In this document: in pieces, positions 36,527 through 45,021 of the stretch
How positions within the stretch are numbered: position 1 is the first letter of the stretch
How the letters are laid out: every line of letters begins with the position of its first letter
Assembly: GCA_002491065.1 (NCBI GenBank)
Contig: DKVF01000031.1
Location: forward strand, 30,859 to 94,858
Length of the DNA stretch: 64,000 nt
Origin: Peptococcaceae bacterium UBA7185
Lineage (GTDB): Bacteria; Bacillota; Peptococcia; Peptococcales; Peptococcaceae
Reading direction: 5' to 3'
The notes under the pieces: model-generated
Databases searched by the model: none
What the model was told of the DNA's origin: nothing
What the model saw: only the letters and a program-made list of their open reading frames with translations
Made by a program: the position numbers and the translations under genes

Positions 36527-36560
36527 GCAGGAAAGATAGCTTGCAAGAGATAATTTTTGC

Positions 36561-36590
36561 TTGACTTTTCAAAAATAATTATGCTAAAAT
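36561..36590 (+). promoter_or_regulatory. Promoter of the leader RNA and MFS-CBS gene
   Basis: TTGACT (36561-36566), 18 bp, TAAAAT (36585-36590). Transcription should begin near 36597, about 200 nt before the start codon. Confidence 0.75.
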
Positions 36591-36596
36591 ATAACC

Positions 36597-36771
36597 CATC
36601 TTAAATAGGAAAACGGTTAACGACACACGTAAAGCTTGGCTTGTAAATCTGATTACGGAACCGTAATACAGATCAAAGGCCGGGATGCGTGTGTTTTTGT
36701 TTGTCTGAAAAAACATAGGCGGCATCCGTTGGTCTTTCTTTGCTGAGCCAATGGGTGTCATTTTCCTTTTT
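36597..36771 (+). promoter_or_regulatory. Candidate riboswitch: aptamer-like fold with switchable terminator
   Basis: Outer stem: ACACACG (36623-36629) with CGTGTGT (36688-36694). Inner stem: ATCTG (36647-36651) with CAGAT (36669-36673), and ATTAC/GTAAT with flanking GC above it (36652-36667). Unpaired linkers are rich in conserved-looking purines. A terminator follows: GGCATCCGTTGG (36721-36732) pairs along 12 positions with CCAATGGGTGTC (36748-36759), three of them G-U, then a T-rich run to 36771. GGATGC (36683-36688), which overlaps the 3' arm of the outer stem, is complementary to GCATCC (36722-36727) in the terminator, so the two states exclude each other. I could not match it to a known class. 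Confidence 0.65.
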
Positions 36772-36794
36772 GAATCAAGAAGGAGGAGTTTCTT

Positions 36795-38684
36795 TTGGAA
36801 CAGAGCAATGTGATGAAGCATCAAGTAGAGCCGGAGGTGAAAGGCAGAGGTAGTCACAGGCCTGAGCTGATGATTTTTGTGGCAGCCTTTTCCGCATTTT
36901 TGGCTACATTTAACGAAACATTTTTGAATGTAGCGTTCACATCAATTATGGCTGATTTGGGAGTCGGCGTTGCCACGGTGCAGTGGCTTTCCACTGCTTA
37001 TATGTTGGGTGCGGCGGTGATGGTGCCGATTTCAGCATTTTTGTATCGCAGTATTCCTACCAAACGGTTATACTTGTTTACGGTAGGATTTTTAGTTGTC
37101 GGCAGTGTAGTTTGCGGTTTGGCGCCGAATTTCACGATTTTATTGTTGGGCCGTATTATTCAGGCTTTGGGCACTGGGATGTTGATTCCCATTGGGATGA
37201 ATATTACATTGGAAGTGGCACCAAAACGAAAATTGGGCACATATATGGGGATTATGGGTGCGATGACAACTTTGGGTCCGTCTTCCAGTGTCATTCTGGC
37301 AGGATTGATTTTAGCGGTGGCCAGTTGGCATGCCATGCTTTGGTTTTTCTGTGCGCTGACAGTGCTTTGTATGATCTGTGGCGCATGCCTTTTGGATGAT
37401 ATAGCCTATTTAACTCATCCCAAACTGGATTTTTTGTCTGTTGTGGAAATCAGTTTAGCCTTAATCGGGATTTTATATGGAATTTCTACTATATTTTCCG
37501 GGAACTATTTATTGGCTGTTGGTGTGGTAATCATCGGATTTCTTTTCTTGGCTGCCTTTGTAAGTCGGCAGAAAAAGCTGGAACAACCATTAATTCGCCT
37601 GCAGCCACTGAGGGTGAAGCCCTTTGCTGTGGGTGTGCTCATCAATATGTTTTCACTGATTGTCATTTTTGCGATGAATATTGTAACACCGATGTTTTTG
37701 CAGAGCGGGTTGGGCATTTCGCCTTTTGCCGCTTCCATGACATTGTTCCCGGCTATTTTGTTGTCCTGCGTTATTTCACCGCTGGCTGGTCGGATTTACG
37801 ATAAGCATGGAGCGAAAATTTTGCTGCCTTTGGGATTTTTATTGATTGGTGTGGCCAGTGTGGGGATGGCAGTGGTTCATGTAACGGGGAATATCATCTT
37901 CTTGGCTCTGCTGTATATTCCTGTAATTTGCGGCTCCGCTTTGATTATCGGACCGGTGCAGAGTCTGGCGCTTTCCTATTTGAGCTTTGAGGAGAATCCC
38001 CACGGTGTGACCGTGATGAGTACTGGTTTTCAGATTGCCGGCTGTATCGGTGCGTCATTGTTTACAGGTATTTATGCCATTTGTCAACCGCCCAGCCATG
38101 GCTTCACGGTGGTATGTTTCTTGGCGGCGGTATTTGCCTTGGCAGGAATTGGGCTGGCGTTGTATGAAAACAGTCTCAGCAGTACTGTGACGGCAGAAAA
38201 AACCAAATTGGTCGGCATCGCTGCGATTATGAAAACGAAGCCCTATAGTATTTCAGCTGAGGCCACTGCCTTGGATGCGCTACATTGCATGGTAGAAAAG
38301 AAGACGACAGGTTTGCCTATTGTGGTGGGAGACGGCAGTGTAAAAGGATTTGTATCCGACGGCGATATTATCCGCTATATGAACGGTCCCGAAAGTGAGG
38401 CCAACGGTTTTGCGTCTATGTATCCGCTGTGGTATAATGTGGGTGCCTTGGATGACCGGTTGGTTGCCTTAGGGCAATTCCCTGTGATGGAATTAGCCAC
38501 CAAAAAAGTAATCGGGATTGATGTGGAGGATGATATGGAGAAGCTGTTTCAGATATTTTCCGACAAACGCATCAAAAAGGTGCCTGTATTGCAGCAGGGC
38601 AAGCTGGTGGGCGTTGTGAGCCGTTCTGATTTATTGCGGCAGCTGGTAGGAAAATCACAGATAAACAGTGGAACAGAGTTTTAA
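36795..38684 (+). CDS. MFS (DHA2/EmrB-QacA type) exporter fused to a CBS-domain pair
   Basis: TTG start behind AAGGAGGAG; 629 residues. About 14 transmembrane helices fill residues 20-460, with LGRIIQALGTGMLIPIGMN (antiporter motif C-like region) and the DHA2 N-terminal motif. The cytoplasmic C-terminus (about 475-625) is a tandem CBS domain: MKTKPYSISAEATALDAL and LPIVVGDGSVKGFVSDGDII form the first, KVPVLQQGKLVGVVSRSDLL the second. CBS pairs bind adenosyl nucleotides, so export may be gated by a nucleotide. The structured leader upstream suggests ligand-controlled expression. Substrate unknown; a multidrug or metabolite efflux role is inferred. Confidence 0.88.
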   Translation: MEQSNVMKHQVEPEVKGRGSHRPELMIFVAAFSAFLATFNETFLNVAFTSIMADLGVGVATVQWLSTAYMLGAAVMVPISAFLYRSIPTKRLYLFTVGFLVVGSVVCGLAPNFTILLLGRIIQALGTGMLIPIGMNITLEVAPKRKLGTYMGIMGAMTTLGPSSSVILAGLILAVASWHAMLWFFCALTVLCMICGACLLDDIAYLTHPKLDFLSVVEISLALIGILYGISTIFSGNYLLAVGVVIIGFLFLAAFVSRQKKLEQPLIRLQPLRVKPFAVGVLINMFSLIVIFAMNIVTPMFLQSGLGISPFAASMTLFPAILLSCVISPLAGRIYDKHGAKILLPLGFLLIGVASVGMAVVHVTGNIIFLALLYIPVICGSALIIGPVQSLALSYLSFEENPHGVTVMSTGFQIAGCIGASLFTGIYAICQPPSHGFTVVCFLAAVFALAGIGLALYENSLSSTVTAEKTKLVGIAAIMKTKPYSISAEATALDALHCMVEKKTTGLPIVVGDGSVKGFVSDGDIIRYMNGPESEANGFASMYPLWYNVGALDDRLVALGQFPVMELATKKVIGIDVEDDMEKLFQIFSDKRIKKVPVLQQGKLVGVVSRSDLLRQLVGKSQINSGTEF

Positions 38685-38782
38685 ACAGCAGACAGATAAA
38701 AATAAATTGCCGCAAAGAGAAATATGGTGTAGCAGCGGCGGATAAAAGGCAGGATTGGAATGGCTGCTATACAGCATATAAC

Positions 38783-38823
38783 AAAGACGGGGAAAAAGCG
38801 ATTGCTTTTCCCCGTCTTTTTCT
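38783..38823 (+). terminator. Rho-independent terminator after the MFS-CBS gene
   Basis: AAAGACGGGGAAAAAGC (38783-38799) with GCTTTTCCCCGTCTTT (38804-38819), one extra A in the left arm, then T residues. Confidence 0.95.
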
Positions 38824-38910
38824 ACGTTCGTCTTTATTTTGCTCAAAAGTGTGCTTTATAGACAGAGCGCATATCCAATTTGCTTTACATTGTAGCGGTT
38901 TTCTGTAAGA

Positions 38911-39336
38911 TTATTTTGCCTGCTGCTGTTTCAGCAGATCGCGGATTTCTGTCAGTAATTCTTCTGTGCTGGGACCGGCTGGAGCAGCCGGAGCGACCTC
39001 TTCTTCTTTCTTTTTGTGCAATTTTGTGATTTGCTGCACGAAGAAAAAGATGCAGAAAGCGATGATGAAAAAGTCAAATACATTTTGAATAAAGTTTCCG
39101 TACATGATGGCGGATTCTGCCTTAATGACTTCACCGGTTGCGCTGAGTTCTGCCGGACTCAAAACCAACTTCAGTGCGGTAAAGTCCGTGCCAGCGGTAA
39201 GAAAGCCAAAGAAAGGCATGATGATGTCGCTGACTAGGGAGCTGACGATTTTTCCAAAGGCTCCTCCAATGATAACACCGATGGACATGTCCAGTACATT
39301 TCCCTTGAAGGCAAATTCTTTAAATTCTTTCCACAT
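38911..39336 (-). CDS. mscL: Large-conductance mechanosensitive channel
   Basis: The 141-residue protein relieves osmotic downshock by opening a large pore. [20 protein letters not shown] is the TM1 signature, [19 protein letters not shown] is TM2, and the C-terminal bundle ([15 protein letters not shown]) is preserved. GGAGGAATT precedes the ATG. It converges on the MFS-CBS gene and is divergent from spoIIIA. Confidence 0.96.
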   Translation of the reverse strand: MWKEFKEFAFKGNVLDMSIGVIIGGAFGKIVSSLVSDIIMPFFGFLTAGTDFTALKLVLSPAELSATGEVIKAESAIMYGNFIQNVFDFFIIAFCIFFFVQQITKLHKKKEEEVAPAAPAGPSTEELLTEIRDLLKQQQAK

Positions 39337-39368
39337 AACAAATTCCTCCTGATTTTATTCTGTTGTAC

Positions 39369-39397
39369 AGTGTACCAGAATGATTGGCAGAAAACAA
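39369..39397 (-). promoter_or_regulatory. Promoter of mscL
   Basis: Minus-strand TTGTTT (39392-39397), 17 bp, TACACT (39369-39374). Confidence 0.55.
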
Positions 39398-39461
39398 GAG
39401 ATAATGTAGAAAAAATGGGGAAAATGCAGGACGAAAACAAATTGGACAAGGCTGAATTTTG

Positions 39462-39490
39462 TTCTAATCCTTGGCTTGTCTGCATATAGT
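39462..39490 (+). promoter_or_regulatory. Possible sigma-E promoter of the spoIIIA operon
   Basis: CATATAGT (39483-39490) fits the sporulation sigma-E -10 consensus CATACANT at all but one base. The -35 region 14 bp upstream (TTCTAAT) matches poorly. Sigma-E drives spoIIIA in B. subtilis; here this is inference. Confidence 0.35.
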
Positions 39491-39530
39491 AGCAAAAAAG
39501 GGGTGCAGGAGCCCAGAGGAGGAGACAGGG

Positions 39531-40445
39531 ATGACAGAAGAAACGGTGAAGACGCTGTCGCGACAATATTTTCCCCTTGAAATACAGCAAGCGTTGCTGC
39601 GCTGGCAAGGAGAACTGGAGCAGGTACAGGAAATTCGCTGCCGTTTGGGACGACCTTTACGCTTGCGTTTGCAGGGTGGCGGGGAACGGACCGTGTTGGA
39701 ACAGCTGTCAACAGAGCAATTGCAGTATATCGTCGGGAGAATCAGCCAGGGTTCAGTTTATGCCTGGGAAGAAGAGTTCCGTCGCGGCTATCTTACCTTG
39801 GCAGAGGGACATCGCGTAGGTCTGGTGGGAAAAGGCGTTTTGGAGCAGGGTGCGATTCGCACTTTAAAACAAATCAGCGGTTTGAATTTTCGCATTGCCA
39901 GAGCAATGCCCGGCGCCGCCGACCAAATCTTAGAGCAGATTTTGGCTGACGGCTCTCTGCACAATGTGCTGCTTCTTTCGCCGCCTGGCTGTGGCAAAAC
40001 GACCTTGCTGCGGGACCTCATCCGTCAGCTCAGTGACGGCATTCCCCGACTGGGCTTTGCCGGTGTAAACGTGGGCGTGGTGGACGAGCGTTCTGAATTA
40101 GCAGGCTGTGTGAATGGTATTCCCCAGTTGGACATCGGCAGTCGCACGGATATCTTAGATGGCTGTCCGAAAAGCGAAGGAATGCGTATGCTGATTCGCT
40201 CTATGGCGCCGCAGGTGGTGGCAGCAGATGAATTGGGCACAGCCGCTGATGTGCTGGCATTAGAGGAGGCTCTGCAGAGTGGTGTCTATGTACTCAGCAC
40301 TGTGCATGGCCGCAATTTGGAGGAATTGCGACGCCATTCCATTTTAGGCAGATTGGTAGAGCAGGGATTTTTTACATGGATTGTCACCTTAGCATGGAAA
40401 AATGGACAGGTAGTAACGCAGTGCCAAAGGGGAGATTGTTTATGA
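39531..40445 (+). CDS. spoIIIAA: Stage III sporulation ATPase SpoIIIAA
   Basis: ATG 39531 follows GGAGGAGACAGGG; 304 residues. SpoIIIAA is the cytoplasmic ATPase of the mother-cell to forespore feeding-tube channel. Walker A is LLSPPGCGKTTLLRDL, Walker B is VVAADELG, and the Pro-less arm around NFRIARAMPGAAD is family-typical. First gene of the AA-AH operon; the stop overlaps spoIIIAB by 4 bp. Confidence 0.95.
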   Translation: MTEETVKTLSRQYFPLEIQQALLRWQGELEQVQEIRCRLGRPLRLRLQGGGERTVLEQLSTEQLQYIVGRISQGSVYAWEEEFRRGYLTLAEGHRVGLVGKGVLEQGAIRTLKQISGLNFRIARAMPGAADQILEQILADGSLHNVLLLSPPGCGKTTLLRDLIRQLSDGIPRLGFAGVNVGVVDERSELAGCVNGIPQLDIGSRTDILDGCPKSEGMRMLIRSMAPQVVAADELGTAADVLALEEALQSGVYVLSTVHGRNLEELRRHSILGRLVEQGFFTWIVTLAWKNGQVVTQCQRGDCL

Positions 40446-40954
40446 GATTGGGCGGGATGGTATTATTGATTGGAGCGGGAACGGCTTTCGGTTTTTATAA
40501 GGCCTATGGATTTCGTCGACGCGTTGCTGACATTATCATGTTGCAGAATGCCTTTCGTCTGTTGGAAACAGAAATTTTTTATACGCTTTCACCAGTACCT
40601 GCGGCTTTGGAGCAGTTAGAACCACGACTGCCGGTTATGTTGCAGCAGTTTTTCCATCGCGTTTGGGTGGCGATGGAGGAGGAACAGCTTCCGGTATTTC
40701 GCGCCTGGGAGCAAGGTTTGAAGTTTTTGGAGCAGGAGACCTTTTGCGGCGCGGAGGAATTGGGCGCTGTGCGCAGTTTCGGACTCAGCCTGGGGGAAGG
40801 AGATCTGATGGCGCAGCAGAAAAATTTTCAATTGCTGCAGCATCGTCTGCAATATGCTCTGGAGGATGCAGAACGGCAAAAAACCTTACAGGGACGTGTT
40901 TGGCAATATATGGGTTTTTGCATCAGTATGGCGGCGGCTATTTTGTTATGCTAG
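40442..40954 (+). CDS. spoIIIAB: Stage III sporulation protein SpoIIIAB
   Basis: ATG 40442 overlaps the spoIIIAA stop (ATGA); 170 residues, normal length. One N-terminal membrane helix (VLLIGAGTAFGFYKA), the FRLLETEIFYTLSPVP segment shared with GspF-like proteins, and a C-terminal helix (MGFCISMAAAILLC). It is a membrane component of the SpoIIIA-SpoIIQ complex. Confidence 0.92.
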   Translation: MRLGGMVLLIGAGTAFGFYKAYGFRRRVADIIMLQNAFRLLETEIFYTLSPVPAALEQLEPRLPVMLQQFFHRVWVAMEEEQLPVFRAWEQGLKFLEQETFCGAEELGAVRSFGLSLGEGDLMAQQKNFQLLQHRLQYALEDAERQKTLQGRVWQYMGFCISMAAAILLC

Positions 40955-40965
40955 GAGGAACAAGT

Positions 40966-41163
40966 ATGCAAATTGATATTATCTTTAAAATTGCTGGTAT
41001 CGGTATTTTGACGGCGGTACTTCACAGTGTTCTGAAATCCATGGGGAAGGAAGATCAAGCCAATTTGGCGGCTTTGGCTGGACTGGCCATTGTATTGTTT
41101 ACAGTGATTGATTTGCTGGCAGAGTTGTTTACCCATGTAAAAACGGTATTCTTATTATATTGA
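40966..41163 (+). CDS. spoIIIAC: Stage III sporulation protein SpoIIIAC
   Basis: Starting MQIDIIFKIAGIGILTAV, this 65-residue protein has two membrane helices and the spacer KSMGKEDQANLAALAG shared by AC and AD. CTAGGAGGAAC stands just before the ATG. Length matches B. subtilis AC (68). Confidence 0.94.
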   Translation: MQIDIIFKIAGIGILTAVLHSVLKSMGKEDQANLAALAGLAIVLFTVIDLLAELFTHVKTVFLLY

Positions 41164-41175
41164 CGGGAGCAAATT

Positions 41176-41559
41176 ATGAGTATTCTGCAGATTTTGGGTA
41201 GCGGTTTTCTAGTGCTGGTGCTGTGGTTGGTATTGCAGCAATATAAAAGCAACCTCAGCGTTTTTGTAGTGGTTGCCTTTGGTGTATTGATTTTTTTATC
41301 TATGGCGGGACAGTTGGAAAATATGCTGCAAACGTTACTGCGAATGAGCCAGGAGGCCGGCGTGAATGTGATTTATCTGACCACCATTCTAAAAATGACC
41401 GGGATCGCTTGGCTCACCGAATTTCTCTGTCAGATTTGCCGCGATGCAGGCAGCGGCGCCTTGGCGGTGAAATTGGAGTTTGCCGCAAAAATTGCCATTT
41501 TGCTGCTGGCTTTTCCGGTACTGGCGGCAGTGATGGAGAGTGTTCTGGCAATTTTATAG
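41176..41559 (+). CDS. spoIIIAD: Stage III sporulation protein SpoIIIAD
   Basis: 127 residues with three or four membrane helices. EAGVNVIYLTTILKMTGIAW and LVLQQYKSNLSVFVVVAFGV match the family. It lies 12 bp after spoIIIAC and 12 bp before spoIIIAE. Confidence 0.94.
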   Translation: MSILQILGSGFLVLVLWLVLQQYKSNLSVFVVVAFGVLIFLSMAGQLENMLQTLLRMSQEAGVNVIYLTTILKMTGIAWLTEFLCQICRDAGSGALAVKLEFAAKIAILLLAFPVLAAVMESVLAIL

Positions 41560-41571
41560 GAGGGAGAAGCT

Positions 41572-42630
41572 ATGGAGTGGCTGGACGAGCTGGGCACAGC
41601 TGAACTGCTGCAAGCGATAGAAATGCAGATGGAGAGCATTTGGCCCTCCCTTTCTCTGCAGCAGCTCTTTCAGGATTTTTTGCAGGGCAATTTACAACTG
41701 GATTGGATGGAACTAGGAAAAGCCTTGGGTGATGCTCTGATGCAAGCGGTGACGGCTCAGTTTAGCGTGTTGGGTCAATTGATTGTGTTGGCGGTAGTGG
41801 CGGCGCTTTTACATCAATTGGAAGGGAACTTTGCGAAGAGCAATGTGCAGAAAATTTCGGCACTGACCATTCAGGCGGTAGCGGTGCTGCTGATTATACA
41901 AAGCGCCGCCAAGGTGTTGACGGAAGCTGCTGCTGCGGTGACTCGTCTTACTGATATTATGGAGCTTTTGTTGCCGGTGCAGTTTTTGTTGATGGTTGGA
42001 CTGGGAAATCTGAAAAGCGCAGGATTGTTGCAGCCATCGCTGGTGATTATGGTACAGGGCGCAGCATTTTTCTTTAAAAATATAGTGGTTCCGCTAATTA
42101 CGATGGAGCTGCTCTTAAAACTGGTTAATAGCTTCAGCGATACCTATAACCTCAGTGGTTTGGCAGCTTTTCTGCGAAAGGCGATTCTTACCAGTATTAG
42201 TTTTTGTGTGATGCTGTTTTTGGCCATTCTAAGCATTGAGGGCATCAGCGGACAGGCATTGGACCGTTTGTCATTGCGCGCGGTGAAGTATGTGACAGGC
42301 TCTGCTGTACCGGTAGTGGGCGGTATGCTCTCCGGACTGATGGACACGTTGCTCAGCGGTGGGTTAATGATTCGCAGTGCTTTGGGATTGGTGGGGCTGT
42401 TGGTGATTTTAATTTTGACAGTGCTGCCTGCGTTGAAAATCCTCTTGTTATATTTCCTGTACAGCTTTACTGCAGCGGTTTTACAGCCTTTGGGCAACAG
42501 CAGGATGACTGCGCTTTTGGAGCAGACGGCGGGCAGTTTTATGCTGCTCTTTGCAGTTGTGGCGCTCACCGGCGTACTGTTTTTCTTTATGGTGCTCATT
42601 GTTTTGGCTGCCAGTGGGGCCAGTTTATGA
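41572..42630 (+). CDS. spoIIIAE: Stage III sporulation protein SpoIIIAE
   Basis: The 352-residue integral membrane protein has an N-terminal amphipathic segment and about eight helices from residue 60 onward, including LLPVQFLLMVGLGNLKSAG and GGMLSGLMDTLLSGG. It lacks an obvious cleavable signal peptide, in contrast with the B. subtilis protein (399 residues). GGAGGGAGAAGCT gives the start. Confidence 0.93.
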   Translation: MEWLDELGTAELLQAIEMQMESIWPSLSLQQLFQDFLQGNLQLDWMELGKALGDALMQAVTAQFSVLGQLIVLAVVAALLHQLEGNFAKSNVQKISALTIQAVAVLLIIQSAAKVLTEAAAAVTRLTDIMELLLPVQFLLMVGLGNLKSAGLLQPSLVIMVQGAAFFFKNIVVPLITMELLLKLVNSFSDTYNLSGLAAFLRKAILTSISFCVMLFLAILSIEGISGQALDRLSLRAVKYVTGSAVPVVGGMLSGLMDTLLSGGLMIRSALGLVGLLVILILTVLPALKILLLYFLYSFTAAVLQPLGNSRMTALLEQTAGSFMLLFAVVALTGVLFFFMVLIVLAASGASL

Positions 42631-42695
42631 GCCAAAAAAATTTTGTGATGAAATAGGAAAATATGTGAGTACTGTGTATGGGCAGGGGGCGCAAT

Positions 42696-43223
42696 ATGGA
42701 AACAGTGCGTATGGTGATGATTAATCTTTTAGTAATGGTTTTTTTTACGACAGTTTTGGATTTGTTGCTGCCGGAAGGATCGCTGCGCGGCTATCTGAAA
42801 ATGACTATGGGGTTTTTTGTGATGCTGACGTTGCTGCAGCCTGTCCTGCAGCTGGCAGATCCGGGCAATATGGCGCAGAGGTGGCAGCTATCTGTGCCGA
42901 CTGTAGCGGAAACGGACAATACTGTCGTACAGGGTGAAGTCTATGAAGCAAAGGTCAGGGAGATGGAGCAGCTTTATCAACAGAAGCTGCAGGAGCAGAT
43001 TTCTTCCCTGTTGTTATTGAGTACCGATTTGGAGCAATTTCAGGTGGCCTGTGCGGTGGAAGGGCAGTGCCTGAAAAAAATTACAGTGCAGATTCCCCAG
43101 GGGGAAGAGGTGGATTCCCATCGTATTGCGCAGGCATTGGGCGGATATTATGGATTGGCAGCGGAACAGATTACCGTGGAGATAAAGGAGGACGGTTGGA
43201 ATGAATTGGAAGAATCTGAGTAA
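42696..43223 (+). CDS. spoIIIAF: Stage III sporulation protein SpoIIIAF
   Basis: GGGGGCGCAAT precedes ATG 42696, preferred to the ATG 18 bp earlier that has no site; 175 residues. Two membrane helices (about 7-20 and 36-48) precede an extracytoplasmic domain in the forespore-facing space. VVFFTTVLDLLLPEGSLRG-like N-terminus (positions 10-28) is family-typical. It overlaps spoIIIAG by 23 bp. Confidence 0.88.
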   Translation: METVRMVMINLLVMVFFTTVLDLLLPEGSLRGYLKMTMGFFVMLTLLQPVLQLADPGNMAQRWQLSVPTVAETDNTVVQGEVYEAKVREMEQLYQQKLQEQISSLLLLSTDLEQFQVACAVEGQCLKKITVQIPQGEEVDSHRIAQALGGYYGLAAEQITVEIKEDGWNELEESE

Positions 43224-43773
43224 GCAGCAGCAAAAAAATTTGTTGCTGCTGGGATTATTGGCTCTCTTGGGCGTTGCGTTGCTCCTGGCAGGCAGTCGGG
43301 GCGGTCAGTCAGCGGAGAAAGCGGGAAGTGGTGGGCTGCTGGGCGAAGAAAAAAACATATTGACTGAGCAAAGTGCCAATACCAGGGTGTCTGCGCTGGA
43401 GAAACAGTTAGCCTATACTTTATCGCAGGTAGAAGGAGCCGGTGAGGTAACAGTACAGATTACCGTAAATGATTTGGGTCGCAAAGAATATGCGCGGGAT
43501 GTGCAGAAGACGGAAAGAAACACCAGTCAAAACAATGGAGAAGGCAGTCAGCAAACTACCGAAGTACAGGAAAATCAAACTGTTGTACAGCAAGGGGGCG
43601 CTTTGCTGGTGGAAGAAAGTATGCCTGATATTCGCGGTGTTTTGGTGGTGGCCTCTGGTGCAGACAGCGCAGTGATTCAGGAACGCTTGCTGCAGGCAGC
43701 GGCTACAGTGCTGCAGCTTTCCAGAGAGAAAATTATTGTGCTGCCGGGGGAAGGGGGCATGGACCATGCGTGA
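43201..43773 (+). CDS. spoIIIAG: Stage III sporulation protein SpoIIIAG
   Basis: The 190-residue protein has one N-terminal membrane helix (LLLLGLLALLGVALLLA) and an extracellular ring-building domain: VSALEKQLAYTLSQVEGAG and RGVLVVASGADSA are characteristic. SpoIIIAG forms a large ring in the intermembrane space. It overlaps spoIIIAH by 8 bp. Confidence 0.94.
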   Translation: MNWKNLSKQQQKNLLLLGLLALLGVALLLAGSRGGQSAEKAGSGGLLGEEKNILTEQSANTRVSALEKQLAYTLSQVEGAGEVTVQITVNDLGRKEYARDVQKTERNTSQNNGEGSQQTTEVQENQTVVQQGGALLVEESMPDIRGVLVVASGADSAVIQERLLQAAATVLQLSREKIIVLPGEGGMDHA

Positions 43774-44359
43774 GTTTGGGAAAGCAGTGCGCATATTAAT
43801 TCTGATGCTGTGCATTGCGCTCTTTTTCGTGGGTTTTATCTGGAATCTCTGCTATGGAACAATGCACACAGAGGAGGAGTCCGCATCGGCGATGAGCGCC
43901 GCAGAGCAATCACAGGTATGGGAAGCCCAATATGCCATGGAGCAGCAAAGTGCAGTGGAAACTACGCTGCGCAACGATGAGAATGTCCATATGCCGTCAA
44001 ATACGGTGAAAGAAGTCACACCGGAAGAACAATTTGCAGCATTGCGGATGAAGCGGGATAGTGCATGGCAGGTGCTGCAGGATCAACTTGCAGAGCTGGA
44101 GCAGGCAGAGAGAGAGGAATACCTGGCCCAATATGCCAAGCGGCGTTATAAGGAACAGCGTTTGGAGCTTTTATTGCAGGCAAAGGGGATTGCCCACTGC
44201 CTTGTGATATTGGAGGAACAGCAGGCCAATGTGATTGTAGCAGAGGCAGAGCTCCGTGAGCAATATGAAAAGATTTTTGATTTAATTTTGCGCAACACGG
44301 ATTTTACGGCGCAGGAAATTGTGTTGCTCCCTTTGAACAACACAGCTGGAAATTCATAG
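43766..44359 (+). CDS. spoIIIAH: Stage III sporulation protein SpoIIIAH
   Basis: ATG 43766 overlaps the AG stop and follows GGGGGAAGGGGG; 197 residues. An N-terminal membrane helix anchors a charged helical region and a C-terminal YscJ/FliF-like ring domain (HCLVILEEQQANVIVAEAEL). It pairs across the membranes with SpoIIQ. The B. subtilis protein has 218 residues. Confidence 0.93.
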   Translation: MREFGKAVRILILMLCIALFFVGFIWNLCYGTMHTEEESASAMSAAEQSQVWEAQYAMEQQSAVETTLRNDENVHMPSNTVKEVTPEEQFAALRMKRDSAWQVLQDQLAELEQAEREEYLAQYAKRRYKEQRLELLLQAKGIAHCLVILEEQQANVIVAEAELREQYEKIFDLILRNTDFTAQEIVLLPLNNTAGNS

Positions 44360-44444
44360 AGATTGCGTATAAGTATGAATAAAACGCAGGAAAAAGGAAG
44401 TATTTTCCGACAGAAAAAATAAAGCGAAAAACCTGTCAGCAAAG

Positions 44445-44500
44445 TTCAGAAAGGAAACAGTAGTGTTTTGAATGAATTGTTTCCTCTCTGAATTTTTTTT
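44445..44500 (+). terminator. Rho-independent terminator of the spoIIIA operon
   Basis: TTCAGA-AGGAAACA (44445-44459) and TGTTTCCT-CTGAA (44478-44492) form an interrupted stem followed by eight T (to 44500). Confidence 0.85.
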
Positions 44501-44593
44501 AGCCTTTTATGCAGAATTTATGCAAATTCAGTTTCAATTTTGGGCAAATGCTGGTATACTTAAAAGGACTCAGAGAAAAATGAGGTGAAGAAT

Positions 44594-45019
44594 ATGCCTG
44601 AAAGTAAAAATCAGGAGCATGGAGTTGGTGAGACGACCAATGCCTATGGCAGTATCAAAATTGCCGAGGATGCAGTGGCTGGTATTGTCAGTCTGGCTGC
44701 GGCACAGATTAAAGGTGTGGCAGCGATGTCGGGCAGCATGGCTTCTGGAATTACGGAAAAACTAGGCAAGAAAAACCTGGCTAAGGGAGTTAAGGTAGAA
44801 ATAGAAGAACAGGACGTTAAGATTGCCCTACATATCAATGTGGAATATGGGGTGAGAATTCCTCAGCTGGCGCAGGAAATGCAGAATAAGGTAAGAGATA
44901 CAGTACAGACGATGACAGGTTTAAAAGTAAAAGAAGTAAATATTTATGTGCAGGGAATTTCCTTTGATCATCTGGAAACGGTGGAGGACTCTGCGGAAAA
45001 TAAAGAAACAGAGGTGTAG
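44594..45019 (+). CDS. Asp23/Gls24 family envelope stress protein (YqhY-like)
   Basis: GAGGTGAAGAAT precedes ATG 44594; 141 residues. YGSIKIAEDAVAGIVSLAAA and VKEVNIYVQGI bracket the Asp23 domain. In this position, upstream of nusB, it is the YqhY-type member linked to acetyl-CoA carboxylase control in B. subtilis. A TATACT -10 at about 44553 stands 36 bp before. The stop is followed 2 bp later by nusB. Confidence 0.92.
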   Translation: MPESKNQEHGVGETTNAYGSIKIAEDAVAGIVSLAAAQIKGVAAMSGSMASGITEKLGKKNLAKGVKVEIEEQDVKIALHINVEYGVRIPQLAQEMQNKVRDTVQTMTGLKVKEVNIYVQGISFDHLETVEDSAENKETEV

Positions 45020-45021
45020 TC

